Assembly: GCA_947495795.1 (NCBI GenBank)
Contig: CANMAI010000001.1
Span: 434,001 to 498,000, forward strand
DNA: 64,000 nt
Source: an uncultured Paracoccaceae bacterium
Lineage (GTDB): Bacteria > Pseudomonadota > Alphaproteobacteria > Rhodobacterales > Rhodobacteraceae
Direction: 5' to 3'
Part shown: piece by piece, positions 1-8,188 of the stretch
Layout: each line of letters opens with the position of its first letter
How positions within the stretch are numbered: position 1 is the first letter of the stretch
The notes under the pieces: model-generated
What the model was told of the DNA's origin: nothing
Seen by the model: the letters and a program-made list of their open reading frames with translations, nothing else
The model's database searches: none
Made by a program: the position numbers and the translations under genes

Positions 1-5
1 GGGTG

Positions 6-205
6 CTATAAATAACGGGAGAAGGATCGGCGCCGCACAGCCTCAGTCGGGCCGCTCTGCTTGCCGCCGGAGAACACGTCCACCATGCCGTCGATGGCCT
101 GCCGCTTCCACGGCTAACCTGCTTCGGGTGCAACTGATGCTTCGCCGCGATCAAAGCCTTAGATAGCTTTAGTGCTGCTCTGACGGCGTGCGCAGCCGTG
201 GCGCT
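6..205 (-). pseudogene. IS3-family transposase OrfA remnant (frameshifted)
   Basis: Read on the minus strand, one frame gives KALIAAKHQLHPKQV and another, shifted at about position 105, gives WKRQAIDGMVDVFSGGKQ. Together they match the HTH of IS3-family OrfA proteins, in which an ...HPNQV..WKRQA... stretch is continuous. One base appears to be missing between the two blocks, the C-terminus is lost after about 15 further residues, and there is no start codon in frame. No terminal repeats or OrfB were seen, although the element may continue left of the window. The family assignment is from recognition of the motif; the frameshift is seen directly. Confidence 0.6.
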
Positions 206-210
206 CCCAT

Positions 211-453
211 AACGTTTGCTTCCATTCCAACGAAAGGATCACACCATCAAATCGGCCTGTCTGATTGCACAGGTGCTGATTGCAGATAGAAATCTACATT
301 TCGGAACGCGTTATAACATTCCCTGCCGCAAACTAATGAAGTGACATCATTTCAAAGGGTTGTGGTGCTGATCAGCCAAACTAAATTGAGCGATATCCGC
401 GAGCTTTTCTATTCTTTGAGGTGACATAGTTGTACCCCTATATGAGAAGAAAA
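211..453. other. Non-coding accessory stretch, no gene recognised
   Basis: This AT-richer stretch lies between the IS remnant and the ankyrin-like gene. I see no open frame with a ribosome-binding site and no recognisable protein motif. It is probably decayed accessory DNA. Confidence 0.4.
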
Positions 454-930
454 TTATTTTGATACGTTAGTCAAAAGCACTTCACATGCCTCATTGTGCA
501 CGAGCTTTCGTCTGCACAAGTCTAACCCCGAACCATTGTCGAGTTCTCCCGAATACCATAAGGCTGTATTCTGTGTAACAAGCCAAACGAACTGCACATT
601 GTTTTGCACTATTCCATGCGCTAACGGTGTCCGGCCTTGGTTATCGCGCCCAACAAACAAAGTGCCAAACTCATCAAGCAACGTAACGATATCCGGATGC
701 TCAATATTGTACGCAGCGTGGTGTCCAACAGACATGCCATTTTCATCCCGAAGCCCATCAAACGATCTACCCCCATTGTACGCCTCCAAGAGCGGACGGA
801 TTTCCGCAGGAGACAACGTTGCTGCAGCGCTGGGCAAAGATGGTTCATCAGCCGAGACTGAAGGTGCCTGAATGCCAACGACAATTATGGCCGCAAATTG
901 GATTATGATTCTAGAGGATAAGTTAACCAT
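454..930 (-). CDS. Small secreted ankyrin-repeat-like protein
   Basis: The 158-residue product starts with a signal peptide: Arg7, a hydrophobic core from about 8 to 20, and a likely cleavage after VSA near residue 27. Residues 60-120 resemble two ankyrin units, with DENGMSVGHHAA followed by DIVTLLDEFG, then DNQGRTPLAHG followed by NVQFVWLV. The C-terminus has two cysteines (139 and 148) that could form a disulfide in the periplasm. AGAGG lies about 6 nt before the ATG, which supports the start. It stands alone between an IS remnant and the left att site of the tRNA-Thr element, so it is probably accessory. Ankyrin repeats mediate protein binding; the partner is unknown. Confidence 0.6.
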   Translation of the reverse strand: MVNLSSRIIIQFAAIIVVGIQAPSVSADEPSLPSAAATLSPAEIRPLLEAYNGGRSFDGLRDENGMSVGHHAAYNIEHPDIVTLLDEFGTLFVGRDNQGRTPLAHGIVQNNVQFVWLVTQNTALWYSGELDNGSGLDLCRRKLVHNEACEVLLTNVSK

Positions 931-1274
931 TCAAACCTCTGATCAGCCCCACTTGAGTGGTCCAGCCTGAATGTTAGTGCATGATCGGCCTGGGTTCCAT
1001 TGGGAAGATGGTTTCCGGGGCCGGTGGGCGATAACCTTGAACGCCGAAAAGCAGGCCAAAACAAAACAGCCGAAGCACACCTTCGAGCAAATGTTCGAAC
1101 ACACAATGACGTTTCTGACAACTCCTTGGAAAATCTATAAAAAGGAGTTGCTCGCCGTGAAAAGAACGGTGCTGAAGCTGACCTTTCAGGCCCCAATCAG
1201 CTTGGATCGGGAAACGGGCGTTCGAACCGCGCAAGTGTCTGGAATACTGGCGCTGAGTGCGCGGAAGTGTGAAA
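931..1274. other. Intergenic region left of the att site, no gene recognised
   Basis: Open frames exist on both strands, but none has a convincing start, ribosome-binding site or family motif. The minus-strand part next to 930 should hold the promoter of the ankyrin-like gene. I see no repeat or tRNA remnant here other than the att copy that begins at 1275. Confidence 0.4.
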
Positions 1275-1290
1275 TGGTGCCCCAAGACGG
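1275..1290. repeat. Left attachment-site copy (distal att)
   Basis: TGGTGCCCCAAGACGG is identical to 5443-5458, the 3' end of tRNA-Thr. Similarity stops on both sides: AAA before it here against TAG in the tRNA copy, and CA against AT after it. The core repeat is therefore 16 bp. The integrase gene begins 143 bp further in. Confidence 0.85.
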
Positions 1291-1418
1291 CATCCAATTC
1301 CTATATGTTGGAGTGTCTTGGTGCATTCCAAATGCATCAAATGCCGTAATTTATTGATAAATTCTGTTTCACTCTGTTCCGTTTTGCCCCGTGATACACT
1401 ACATCTAGGGGGGGATCA

Positions 1419-1430
1419 AAAGGTGGATCA
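1419..1430 (+). repeat. Candidate integrase arm-type site, left end
   Basis: AAAGGTGGATCA occurs here, just before the integrase ATG, and again near the other end of the element at 5377-5388. Short direct repeats flanking the core site near both ends are typical arm-type sites for tyrosine integrases. The copy also overlaps the integrase ribosome-binding region (AGGTGG, about 7 nt before the ATG), so integrase binding here could repress its own translation or transcription. That function is inferred. Confidence 0.45.
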
Positions 1431-1433
1431 GAA

Positions 1434-2624
1434 ATGGCTCGACCCAAGAATAAGCTGACCAGTGCCGAGTTGAAAGCCAAACCGCATGGCAAATATTCGG
1501 ACGGGGAGGGGCTTTGGTTTGTTAAGCATTCCGATGGCCGTGCACAGTGGGTGTTGCGCTACACGTTGTTTGGGCGACGGCATGAAATGGGGTTGGGGCG
1601 ATTCCCGGATGTCAGTCTCAAAGCCGCGCGGTTGGACGCTGAGAAATGGAAGGCCGTGGTGCGGGACGGCAAAGACGCCATCAAGGAACGTGAACGCCAG
1701 CGCCGCGAGGCGGAGCGCAATATGCATGTCCTTACCGACATTGCCCACGACGCATTTGAAAGTCGCAAAGCCGAGTTGAAGGGCGATGGCAAGGCAGGTC
1801 GTTGGTTCAGCCCATTGGCGCTGCACGTACTGCCAAAGCTGGGTCGCATGCCGGTGTCACAGATTGACCAGCGCGATATTCGCGACGCGCTTGCCCCGAT
1901 ATGGCACGAAAAGGCCGATACCGCCCGCAAGGCAATCAACCGTCTCAGCATTTGCATGCGGCACGCGGCGGCGCTGGGCCTCGATGTGGATCTGCAAGCG
2001 ACGGAAAAGGCCAAGGCCCTTCTCGGTAGGCAGCGACACAAGGTGACAAGCATTCCCGCCCTGCCATGGCGGGAGGTTCCGGCGTTCTATCAGTCGCTTG
2101 ATGGTGGCACGGTTACGGAAATGGCCCTGCGCCTGCTCATCCTGACGGCTGTGCGCAGCTATCCGTTGCGCCACGTCCATCTTGACCAGATCAAGGGCGA
2201 TGTGTGGACCATCCCCGCAGAGGCCATGAAAGGCCGGAAGGACGCCACGCAGGATTTTGCCGTGCCGCTCAGTCAGGAAGCGCAGAGCGTCATTGCAGAG
2301 GCCGTTCCGTTCGCCCGAGACGGCTTTCTGTTTCCGGGCGTACGCAAAGGCGTGATTTCTGACATGACGATGGCCAAGCTGATGGAACGGCGCGGCATGA
2401 TGGAGCGCCCGCATGGCTTCAGGTCCAGCTTCCGCGACTGGGTAGCGGAGGCGACCAGCACTCCGCATGACGTGGCCGAAACAGCGCTGGGCCATACGGT
2501 TGGCGGTGCTGTTGAGCGGAGCTACCGGCGGACAGACTTCTTGGAGCAAAGGCGGGCGTTGATGGAACTATGGTCATTTAAAGTTGCGGATGAAATTGCT
2601 GAGGTCATTTCGATACATGGGTAG
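1434..2624 (+). CDS. Tyrosine recombinase / integrase of the tRNA-Thr element
   Basis: The 396-residue product is a phage P4/DUF4102-type integrase. Residues 1-85 form an N-terminal arm-binding domain (KYSDGEGLWF, RYTLFGRRHEMGLGRFPDVSLKAAR). A SAM-like core-binding domain lies at about 95-200. The catalytic domain at about 210-385 carries TAVRS (first Arg), HGFRSSFRDW (His-x-x-Arg), LGHT (His) and the SYRRTDFLEQRR segment with the nucleophilic Tyr. All five key catalytic residues are visible, so it should be active in cutting and rejoining DNA at the att sites. It is the first gene of the element, has AGGTGG before the ATG, and its end overlaps the next gene by 8 bp. A separate excisionase may be the AlpA-like protein at 3306. 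Confidence 0.93.
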   Translation: MARPKNKLTSAELKAKPHGKYSDGEGLWFVKHSDGRAQWVLRYTLFGRRHEMGLGRFPDVSLKAARLDAEKWKAVVRDGKDAIKERERQRREAERNMHVLTDIAHDAFESRKAELKGDGKAGRWFSPLALHVLPKLGRMPVSQIDQRDIRDALAPIWHEKADTARKAINRLSICMRHAAALGLDVDLQATEKAKALLGRQRHKVTSIPALPWREVPAFYQSLDGGTVTEMALRLLILTAVRSYPLRHVHLDQIKGDVWTIPAEAMKGRKDATQDFAVPLSQEAQSVIAEAVPFARDGFLFPGVRKGVISDMTMAKLMERRGMMERPHGFRSSFRDWVAEATSTPHDVAETALGHTVGGAVERSYRRTDFLEQRRALMELWSFKVADEIAEVISIHG

Positions 2625-3264
2625 GTCAAATTCGCCCAAGGTTGACTTGCAGCAAATTTCTGCGCCACCCAAAGATGAGTTTGAATCGTTTCTGGAACAG
2701 GTCTATTTTTGGTTGTTAACCTGTCACCGTCTTTCCGAGGAAGGAGATTTGAACAAATCTTGGGTGGCATTTGAGGCACTTGGAGCGTTGTTTCCTGTCC
2801 TAGATGAGGGCGGTAGTCACGACAAAGTAAAAGATGCTTACCCTTTTCCTGCATGGCGTGAAGAAACGGTGGAAGTTCCCCTAGCGGTCGTGAGGCAACT
2901 CGTACTTTCATGGAACAAGTACAAGGACTCTCCTGTAATGTCCCTTGGGCAAGCATTTGAGTTTGAGCACATAAATGGTCAGGGTAGGTCGGCCATGAGA
3001 AAGAAGGCGGCCAAGATCAACGAGGGCATTAAATACGCAAACGAAGTTTTTGGTTTGTATGCAGAAACAGGAGATGGATCTGCGCTCTCACTTGAAGATG
3101 CATTTAGTTCGGTTGCGGAACGTTATGGAAAATCTGTCAGTACTATCAGGGATGCGTTTTATCGTCATCGGCAAGCAATTGAAGATAATCTACAGGGCCA
3201 GAGGGCCAGACGTCAGATACTAACAGAAACTTCTCGAAGTTCTTGTGTGGATAATTCTTCCTGA
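2617..3264 (+). CDS. Uncharacterised element protein with C-terminal HTH-like segment
   Basis: This 215-residue protein is not one I recognise. It starts with an ATG that overlaps the integrase stop by 8 bp; an upstream in-frame ATG at 2584 is possible but would overlap more. It looks mostly helical. A segment at about 160-190, LEDAFSSVAERYGKSVSTIRDAFYRHRQ in part, has the spacing of a recombinase- or sigma-type helix-turn-helix, suggesting DNA binding. The last 25 residues are polar and probably disordered. The gene is clearly more AT-rich than the integrase before it and the genes after it, which points to separate acquisition. Its place between integrase and AlpA suggests a role in element control or defence, but that is a guess from position only. 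Confidence 0.6.
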   Translation: MGRSNSPKVDLQQISAPPKDEFESFLEQVYFWLLTCHRLSEEGDLNKSWVAFEALGALFPVLDEGGSHDKVKDAYPFPAWREETVEVPLAVVRQLVLSWNKYKDSPVMSLGQAFEFEHINGQGRSAMRKKAAKINEGIKYANEVFGLYAETGDGSALSLEDAFSSVAERYGKSVSTIRDAFYRHRQAIEDNLQGQRARRQILTETSRSSCVDNSS

Positions 3265-3305
3265 TCCGACCAACTTTGCTCCATCGAAGTATCTGGAGCA
3301 CTGAA

Positions 3306-3476
3306 ATGCGCTATCTCACCTTCCGCGATCTACAAAAAAAGCTCGGTGGCCGTGGTCGCACCACGATTTATCGAGATGTCGAGCTGGGGCGCTTGCCCAA
3401 GCCCGTCAAAATCGGTTCTCGCCTGTATTGGAATGAAGCCGATATCGACGCCGCTATTGCGGCACATGCGGCGTAA
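3306..3476 (+). CDS. AlpA-family DNA-binding regulator (excisionase-like)
   Basis: The start chosen is the ATG at 3306, with GGAG about 8 nt upstream, giving 56 residues. MRYLTFRDLQKKLG, GRTTIYRDVELGRLPKPVKIG and LYWNEADIDAAIAAH follow the AlpA/MerR-like pattern: helix-turn-helix, wing, then an xxWxxxDIxxWI-type C-terminal helix. AlpA of prophage CP4-57 activates its integrase and promotes excision, and AlpA genes sit downstream of integrases in many satellites and prophages. Here it probably regulates excision or the element's own promoters by binding DNA in the cytoplasm. The family call is strong; the regulatory target is inferred. Confidence 0.85.
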   Translation: MRYLTFRDLQKKLGGRGRTTIYRDVELGRLPKPVKIGSRLYWNEADIDAAIAAHAA

Positions 3477-3588
3477 GACCCGCTCAACCCTCTGCGCAGG
3501 CGCAGGGCGAATTGAGCGGGAATATACTGTCCAAAGTATTTCCAATCCATACGCCCAGCGCTTCCGCAAATCAATTGTGGAGAACTCC

Positions 3589-3894
3589 ATGACTAGCAAG
3601 ACAAGTTGGGGCATGGCCCTTTTCAAAGTTCACCTTTCAACAGGCGAAACGCTGGAGGTGGCGGTGCAAGGCCGCGACCGTTGGGCGCTGGAAGCCCTTA
3701 TCTCCGCCGGTACAAAGGGCTGCACGTCCATCGACATGCCGGGGCCACGGTGGAGCGGCTATATCTTCAATTTGCGCCAGCTTGGCATACCGATTGAGAC
3801 GGTTACAGAACCGCACACAGGCCCATTTGCTGGCACGCATGCCCGCTACATCTTGAGTGCGCCTGTGCGGCGGTTTGGGGAGGTCGCAGCATGA
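3589..3894 (+). CDS. Small winged-helix-like element protein
   Basis: This 101-residue protein begins at the ATG at 3589; in-frame extension upstream would run through the alpA gene. Residues 25-65 (DRWALEALISAGTKGCTSID, then RWSGYIFNLRQLGIPIETV) have the pattern of a winged-helix fold: a helix, a helix-turn-helix and a strand pair ending in HARYIL. Similar short proteins occur beside AlpA and replication genes in alphaproteobacterial prophage-like elements. It probably binds DNA; whether it is a repressor, excision factor or helper of the next HTH gene is unknown. Its last codons overlap the next ATG (ATGA). Confidence 0.6.
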   Translation: MTSKTSWGMALFKVHLSTGETLEVAVQGRDRWALEALISAGTKGCTSIDMPGPRWSGYIFNLRQLGIPIETVTEPHTGPFAGTHARYILSAPVRRFGEVAA

Positions 3895-4019
3895 GCAAGA
3901 CACACCTCCGCAACCCATCGCCTCGCGACGTGTTCGAGCGGCGTATGCGCCACCAGTTTGGCCTGAACGATACGCTTGCTCGACTGCTGTTCGACCTGCG
4001 CAACTCCGGGGGCAAGTGA
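3891..4019 (+). CDS. 42-residue basic peptide of the element
   Basis: A short frame starts at ATG 3891, overlapping the previous stop by 4 bp, and ends at TGA 4017-4019, which overlaps the ATG of the next gene. The product (MSKTHLRNPSPRDVFERRMR... ending LLFDLRNSGGK) is basic and probably one or two helices. The stop-start overlaps at both ends strongly suggest a translationally coupled real gene. I do not recognise the family; peptides like this are often overlooked in such elements. Confidence 0.55.
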   Translation: MSKTHLRNPSPRDVFERRMRHQFGLNDTLARLLFDLRNSGGK

Positions 4020-4525
4020 TGTCGGGCACGAAATCCTACCGGAAAGGAAAACGGGGGGCTGGGCGTCATGTCCAGCTTGCCGAATACCTTCAAGCCACGG
4101 AAGCCTGGGCTACGCTGAAACCCGGCCCACGCGCGCTCTATATCGAGTTGCGACGGCGGTTCAACGGATCGAACAATGCTGCGTTGTTTCTAAGTCATCG
4201 GGATGCAGCAAAGGCACTGAACGTAAACCGCAATACAGTCGGTCCATGGTTTCAGGAGCTTCAAGACAGGGGATTCATTGAACTGGCTGAAGGCCCCTGC
4301 CTTGGCCCGGGTGGGATTGGTAAAGCGTCCGTTTGGCGCTTGGACGAAGAACCCGCAGAGGACGGCACACCAGCCCGAAAGCGGTTCATGTCATGGCGTA
4401 AACCACCAAAGCCCCGCCCAAAAAACAGGACAGTGCGTCCTGAAAAACGGGACGAGGATGCGAAAACTCCGGTGGATGACGCTATAACCGTCCTGAAATA
4501 TGGGACGCATTCGCGGCAACTCTAA
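4019..4525 (+). CDS. HTH protein, probable replication/regulatory protein of the element
   Basis: The 168-residue product starts with an ATG overlapping the previous stop. Residues 20-100 form a winged helix: LKPGPRALYIELRRRFNG, LSHRDAAKALNVNRNTVGPWFQEL, then DRGFIELAEG. This resembles the N-terminal DNA-binding domain of phage O-type and plasmid Rep initiators. The C-terminal 60 residues are basic and proline-rich, and no primase or helicase domain is present. Inside and just after this tail lie three near-identical dyads (4436-4550), recalling initiator genes such as lambda O that contain their own binding sites. I infer a role in replication or transcription control of the excised element; a plain repressor is the main alternative. 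Confidence 0.6.
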   Translation: MSGTKSYRKGKRGAGRHVQLAEYLQATEAWATLKPGPRALYIELRRRFNGSNNAALFLSHRDAAKALNVNRNTVGPWFQELQDRGFIELAEGPCLGPGGIGKASVWRLDEEPAEDGTPARKRFMSWRKPPKPRPKNRTVRPEKRDEDAKTPVDDAITVLKYGTHSRQL

Positions 4526-4550
4526 GAAACGGCGTCCTGAAAAACGGGAC
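4436..4550 (+). repeat. Three near-identical dyad repeats: candidate iterons or operators
   Basis: CGTCCTGAAAAACGGGAC occurs at 4436-4453 and 4533-4550, and a 16/18 copy (CGTCCTGAAATATGGGAC) at 4489-4506. A weaker relative lies at 4415-4431. Each unit is nearly self-complementary, with GTCCTG and CGGGAC arms (five of six positions pair) around a five-base A/T spacer. The starts are 53 and 44 bp apart. The first two are inside the HTH gene, in different codon frames, and the third follows its stop, so the repetition is not explained by protein repeats. Binding sites for the HTH protein, an origin, or an operator are inferred possibilities. Confidence 0.7.
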
Positions 4551-4581
4551 ACATATATATCTAGCCATAGGGCACGAGAGC

Positions 4582-5118
4582 ATGACCAAAGAATCGGTAG
4601 AGCGAAAACGCAAACTGGGCATCACCTTCTCTGGTGGATCTGATGGCCTTCACAAATTCTGCATAGACGAAGCCGATGCACTGGAAAGAATATTTGGAAC
4701 GGATTGTCCAGATATGGCAACTGGCTTGATGCGCCATTGTCTTAAGGTTTTGAGGACAGATGAGGCAAACGAGGAACATCCCGCAAATGACGAGCGGGCG
4801 TTCATGTTTGCCTCCGTGGCAGAGATGCAGCCTCGCGATGCTGTGGAGCGGCTGCTGGCGGTTCAAATGGCAGCAACCCACGTTGCGATGATGCGCGCTG
4901 GGCGATGTCTGGCAACTGCGAGACTATTGCAACAGACGGAAGCACATTACACTGGCTTCACAAAGCTGGCACGGACCTTCACAGCGCAGGTTGAAGCTTT
5001 GCGCAAACATCGGAACGGCGGCAAGCAAACGGTGACCGTGCAGCACGTCAATGTGGGCGACGGCGGTCAGGCGATTGTCGGCACGGTACAGGGCGGGGGG
5101 GCCAATGCCAAAAAGTGA
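4582..5118 (+). CDS. Uncharacterised 178-residue element protein
   Basis: The function is unknown. The protein is mostly alpha-helical from about residue 25 to 145 (ADALERIFGTD, AVERLLAVQMAATHVAMMRAG, LARTFTAQVEALRKHRNGG). It ends in a short extended stretch, QTVTVQHVNVGDGGQAIVGTV. I recall this helical-core plus QHVNV-type tail from conserved hypothetical proteins of alphaproteobacterial prophages and islands. No membrane segment or signal peptide is seen. The start is the ATG at 4582, 31 bp after the last dyad repeat, so its promoter may be under control of whatever binds there. Its end overlaps the next gene by 14 bp, making a coupled pair. A DNA-packaging or small-terminase-like role is possible but unsupported. 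Confidence 0.65.
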   Translation: MTKESVERKRKLGITFSGGSDGLHKFCIDEADALERIFGTDCPDMATGLMRHCLKVLRTDEANEEHPANDERAFMFASVAEMQPRDAVERLLAVQMAATHVAMMRAGRCLATARLLQQTEAHYTGFTKLARTFTAQVEALRKHRNGGKQTVTVQHVNVGDGGQAIVGTVQGGGANAKK

Positions 5119-5368
5119 CGCTAACCCCATGGACCCGACCCAAAGGCTCCGAAATGCGCCCAGATGCACTGCGACGGCGAAAAGCACGAAACAGCGCTGC
5201 GAGTGCCCTTCAGTGCGTGGCTGGGCCGTCTGTCGTCTGCATGGAGCGCGGGGAGGTGCGCCATCCGGCCAAGCGCATCCGAACTATCGCCACGGGTTAA
5301 GGACTCGAAAGTCTACTCAAATTCGAAAAATGCTTGCTGCGTTGCAGCCTAGCAGCGCCCCCCTATAG
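5105..5368 (+). CDS. Cys/His-rich HGxxGGAPxG protein of the element
   Basis: The 87-residue product starts at ATG 5105 inside the previous gene. It has a Cys/His cluster, RC...RCEC...CRLHG, followed by ARGGAPSGQAHPNYRHG, then a basic C-terminus. This matches the phage-associated family with an HGG.. GAP.GN.NA..HG signature, often found near terminase or packaging genes. The spacing of four cysteines and a histidine suggests a small zinc-binding fold. It is the last gene before the right end; the candidate arm repeats overlap its final codons. Function unknown. A role in binding nucleic acid or in helper-phage packaging is inference from family context. Confidence 0.6.
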   Translation: MPKSDANPMDPTQRLRNAPRCTATAKSTKQRCECPSVRGWAVCRLHGARGGAPSGQAHPNYRHGLRTRKSTQIRKMLAALQPSSAPL

Positions 5369-5388
5369 GTGGACTGAAAGGTGGATCA
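5367..5388 (+). repeat. Candidate integrase arm-type sites, right end
   Basis: AGGTGGA occurs at 5367 and, as part of AAAGGTGGATCA, at 5377-5388. The 12-bp form is identical to 1419-1430 at the left end. The pair is spaced 12 bp and lies 55 bp inside the right core att repeat. The arrangement fits integrase arm sites; binding has not been shown. Confidence 0.45.
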
Positions 5389-5442
5389 ATCGCCATGATG
5401 AGTACAATAAATTACTGGTTTCAATGGGTTAAATGAATTTAG

Positions 5443-5458
5443 TGGTGCCCCAAGACGG
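5443..5458. repeat. Right attachment-site copy inside tRNA-Thr
   Basis: The same 16 bp as 1275-1290. They form the CCA end, discriminator, acceptor 3' strand and first bases of the T stem of tRNA-Thr(CGT). Integration here leaves the tRNA gene intact and places the duplicate at the far end of the element. Confidence 0.85.
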
Positions 5459-5518
5459 ATTCGAACCGCCGACCTACTATTTACGAAACAGTTGCTCTAC
5501 CAACTGAGCTATTGGGGC
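5443..5518 (-). tRNA. tRNA-Thr (anticodon CGT)
   Basis: The reverse complement folds as a 76-nt cloverleaf with encoded CCA: acceptor GCCCCAA/TTGGGGC, D arm GCTC...GAGC, anticodon stem ACTGT/ATAGT with loop TTCGTAA, and T arm GGCGG-TTCGAAT-CCGTC. The anticodon CGT reads ACG threonine codons. Its 3' end is the integration site of the 4.17-kb element. It reads in the same direction as gyrB and lies downstream of it. Confidence 0.97.
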
Positions 5519-5605
5519 CACGCGAACGCTTTGTATCTGCGGTATCCTTGGCGCGCAAGACTTTCCCCCCTTGAACTGCCCTGCGCAACGGAACGCACCA
5601 AGCTC

Positions 5606-8050
<2,445 letters not shown>

Positions 8051-8060
8051 TTAGGCCTTT

Positions 8061-8117
8061 GTGACAGGAATGTCACGCTTTCAGAGCGCATTGTCAGTAG
8101 CAAAGTATACATACTTT
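8061..8117 (-). promoter_or_regulatory. Two palindromes in the gyrB leader
   Basis: GTGACA-GGAA-TGTCAC at 8061-8076 and AAAGTAT-AC-ATACTTT at 8102-8117 are perfect inverted repeats (6-bp and 7-bp arms). They lie 41 and 82 bp upstream of the gyrB ATG. Their size and position fit operators for dimeric regulators or promoter-overlapping dyads. No regulator can be named from the sequence. Confidence 0.45.
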
Positions 8118-8167
8118 TCAGATAGTTAGGCGATATACAAAACCGCTTGGAAAAGTGCCGGATAAGC

Positions 8168-8188
8168 TGTGCAAAAACCTGTGGAAAA
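8168..8188 (-). promoter_or_regulatory. Paired DnaA-box-like sequences upstream of gyrB
   Basis: TGTGCAAAA (8168-8176) and TGTGGAAAA (8180-8188) both match the reverse complement of the relaxed DnaA box TTWTNCACA and are 12 bp apart in the same orientation. They sit between the lysE stop and the gyrB leader. Control of gyrB by DnaA, or titration of DnaA, is an inference; chance matches to a relaxed 9-mer are common, and the pairing is what makes this worth noting. Confidence 0.4.

Larger units (their letters stand above)
1275..5442 (+). mobile_element. Minimal integrative element in tRNA-Thr(CGT), about 4.17 kb
   Basis: The 16 bp TGGTGCCCCAAGACGG occur at 1275-1290 and again at 5443-5458, where they form the 3' end of tRNA-Thr(CGT), including CCA. 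Duplication of a tRNA 3' end around an integrase gene is the usual signature of tyrosine-recombinase integration. Eight same-strand genes lie inside: integrase, an HTH-ended protein, AlpA-like regulator, winged-helix protein, a 42-residue peptide, an HTH replication-like protein, a 178-residue protein and an 87-residue Cys/His protein. There is no recognisable capsid, terminase large subunit, relaxase, toxin, restriction or metabolic gene. The int-alpA-rep-like order recalls phage satellites (PICI-like) and small prophage remnants. Integrase and att copies look intact, so mobility is possible but not shown. Confidence 0.8.

Noticed and set aside
971-1357. 128-codon frame spanning the left att repeat
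   Set aside because: There is no ribosome-binding site, no recognisable motif and the frame crosses the att junction; the opposite strand has an equally long frame.
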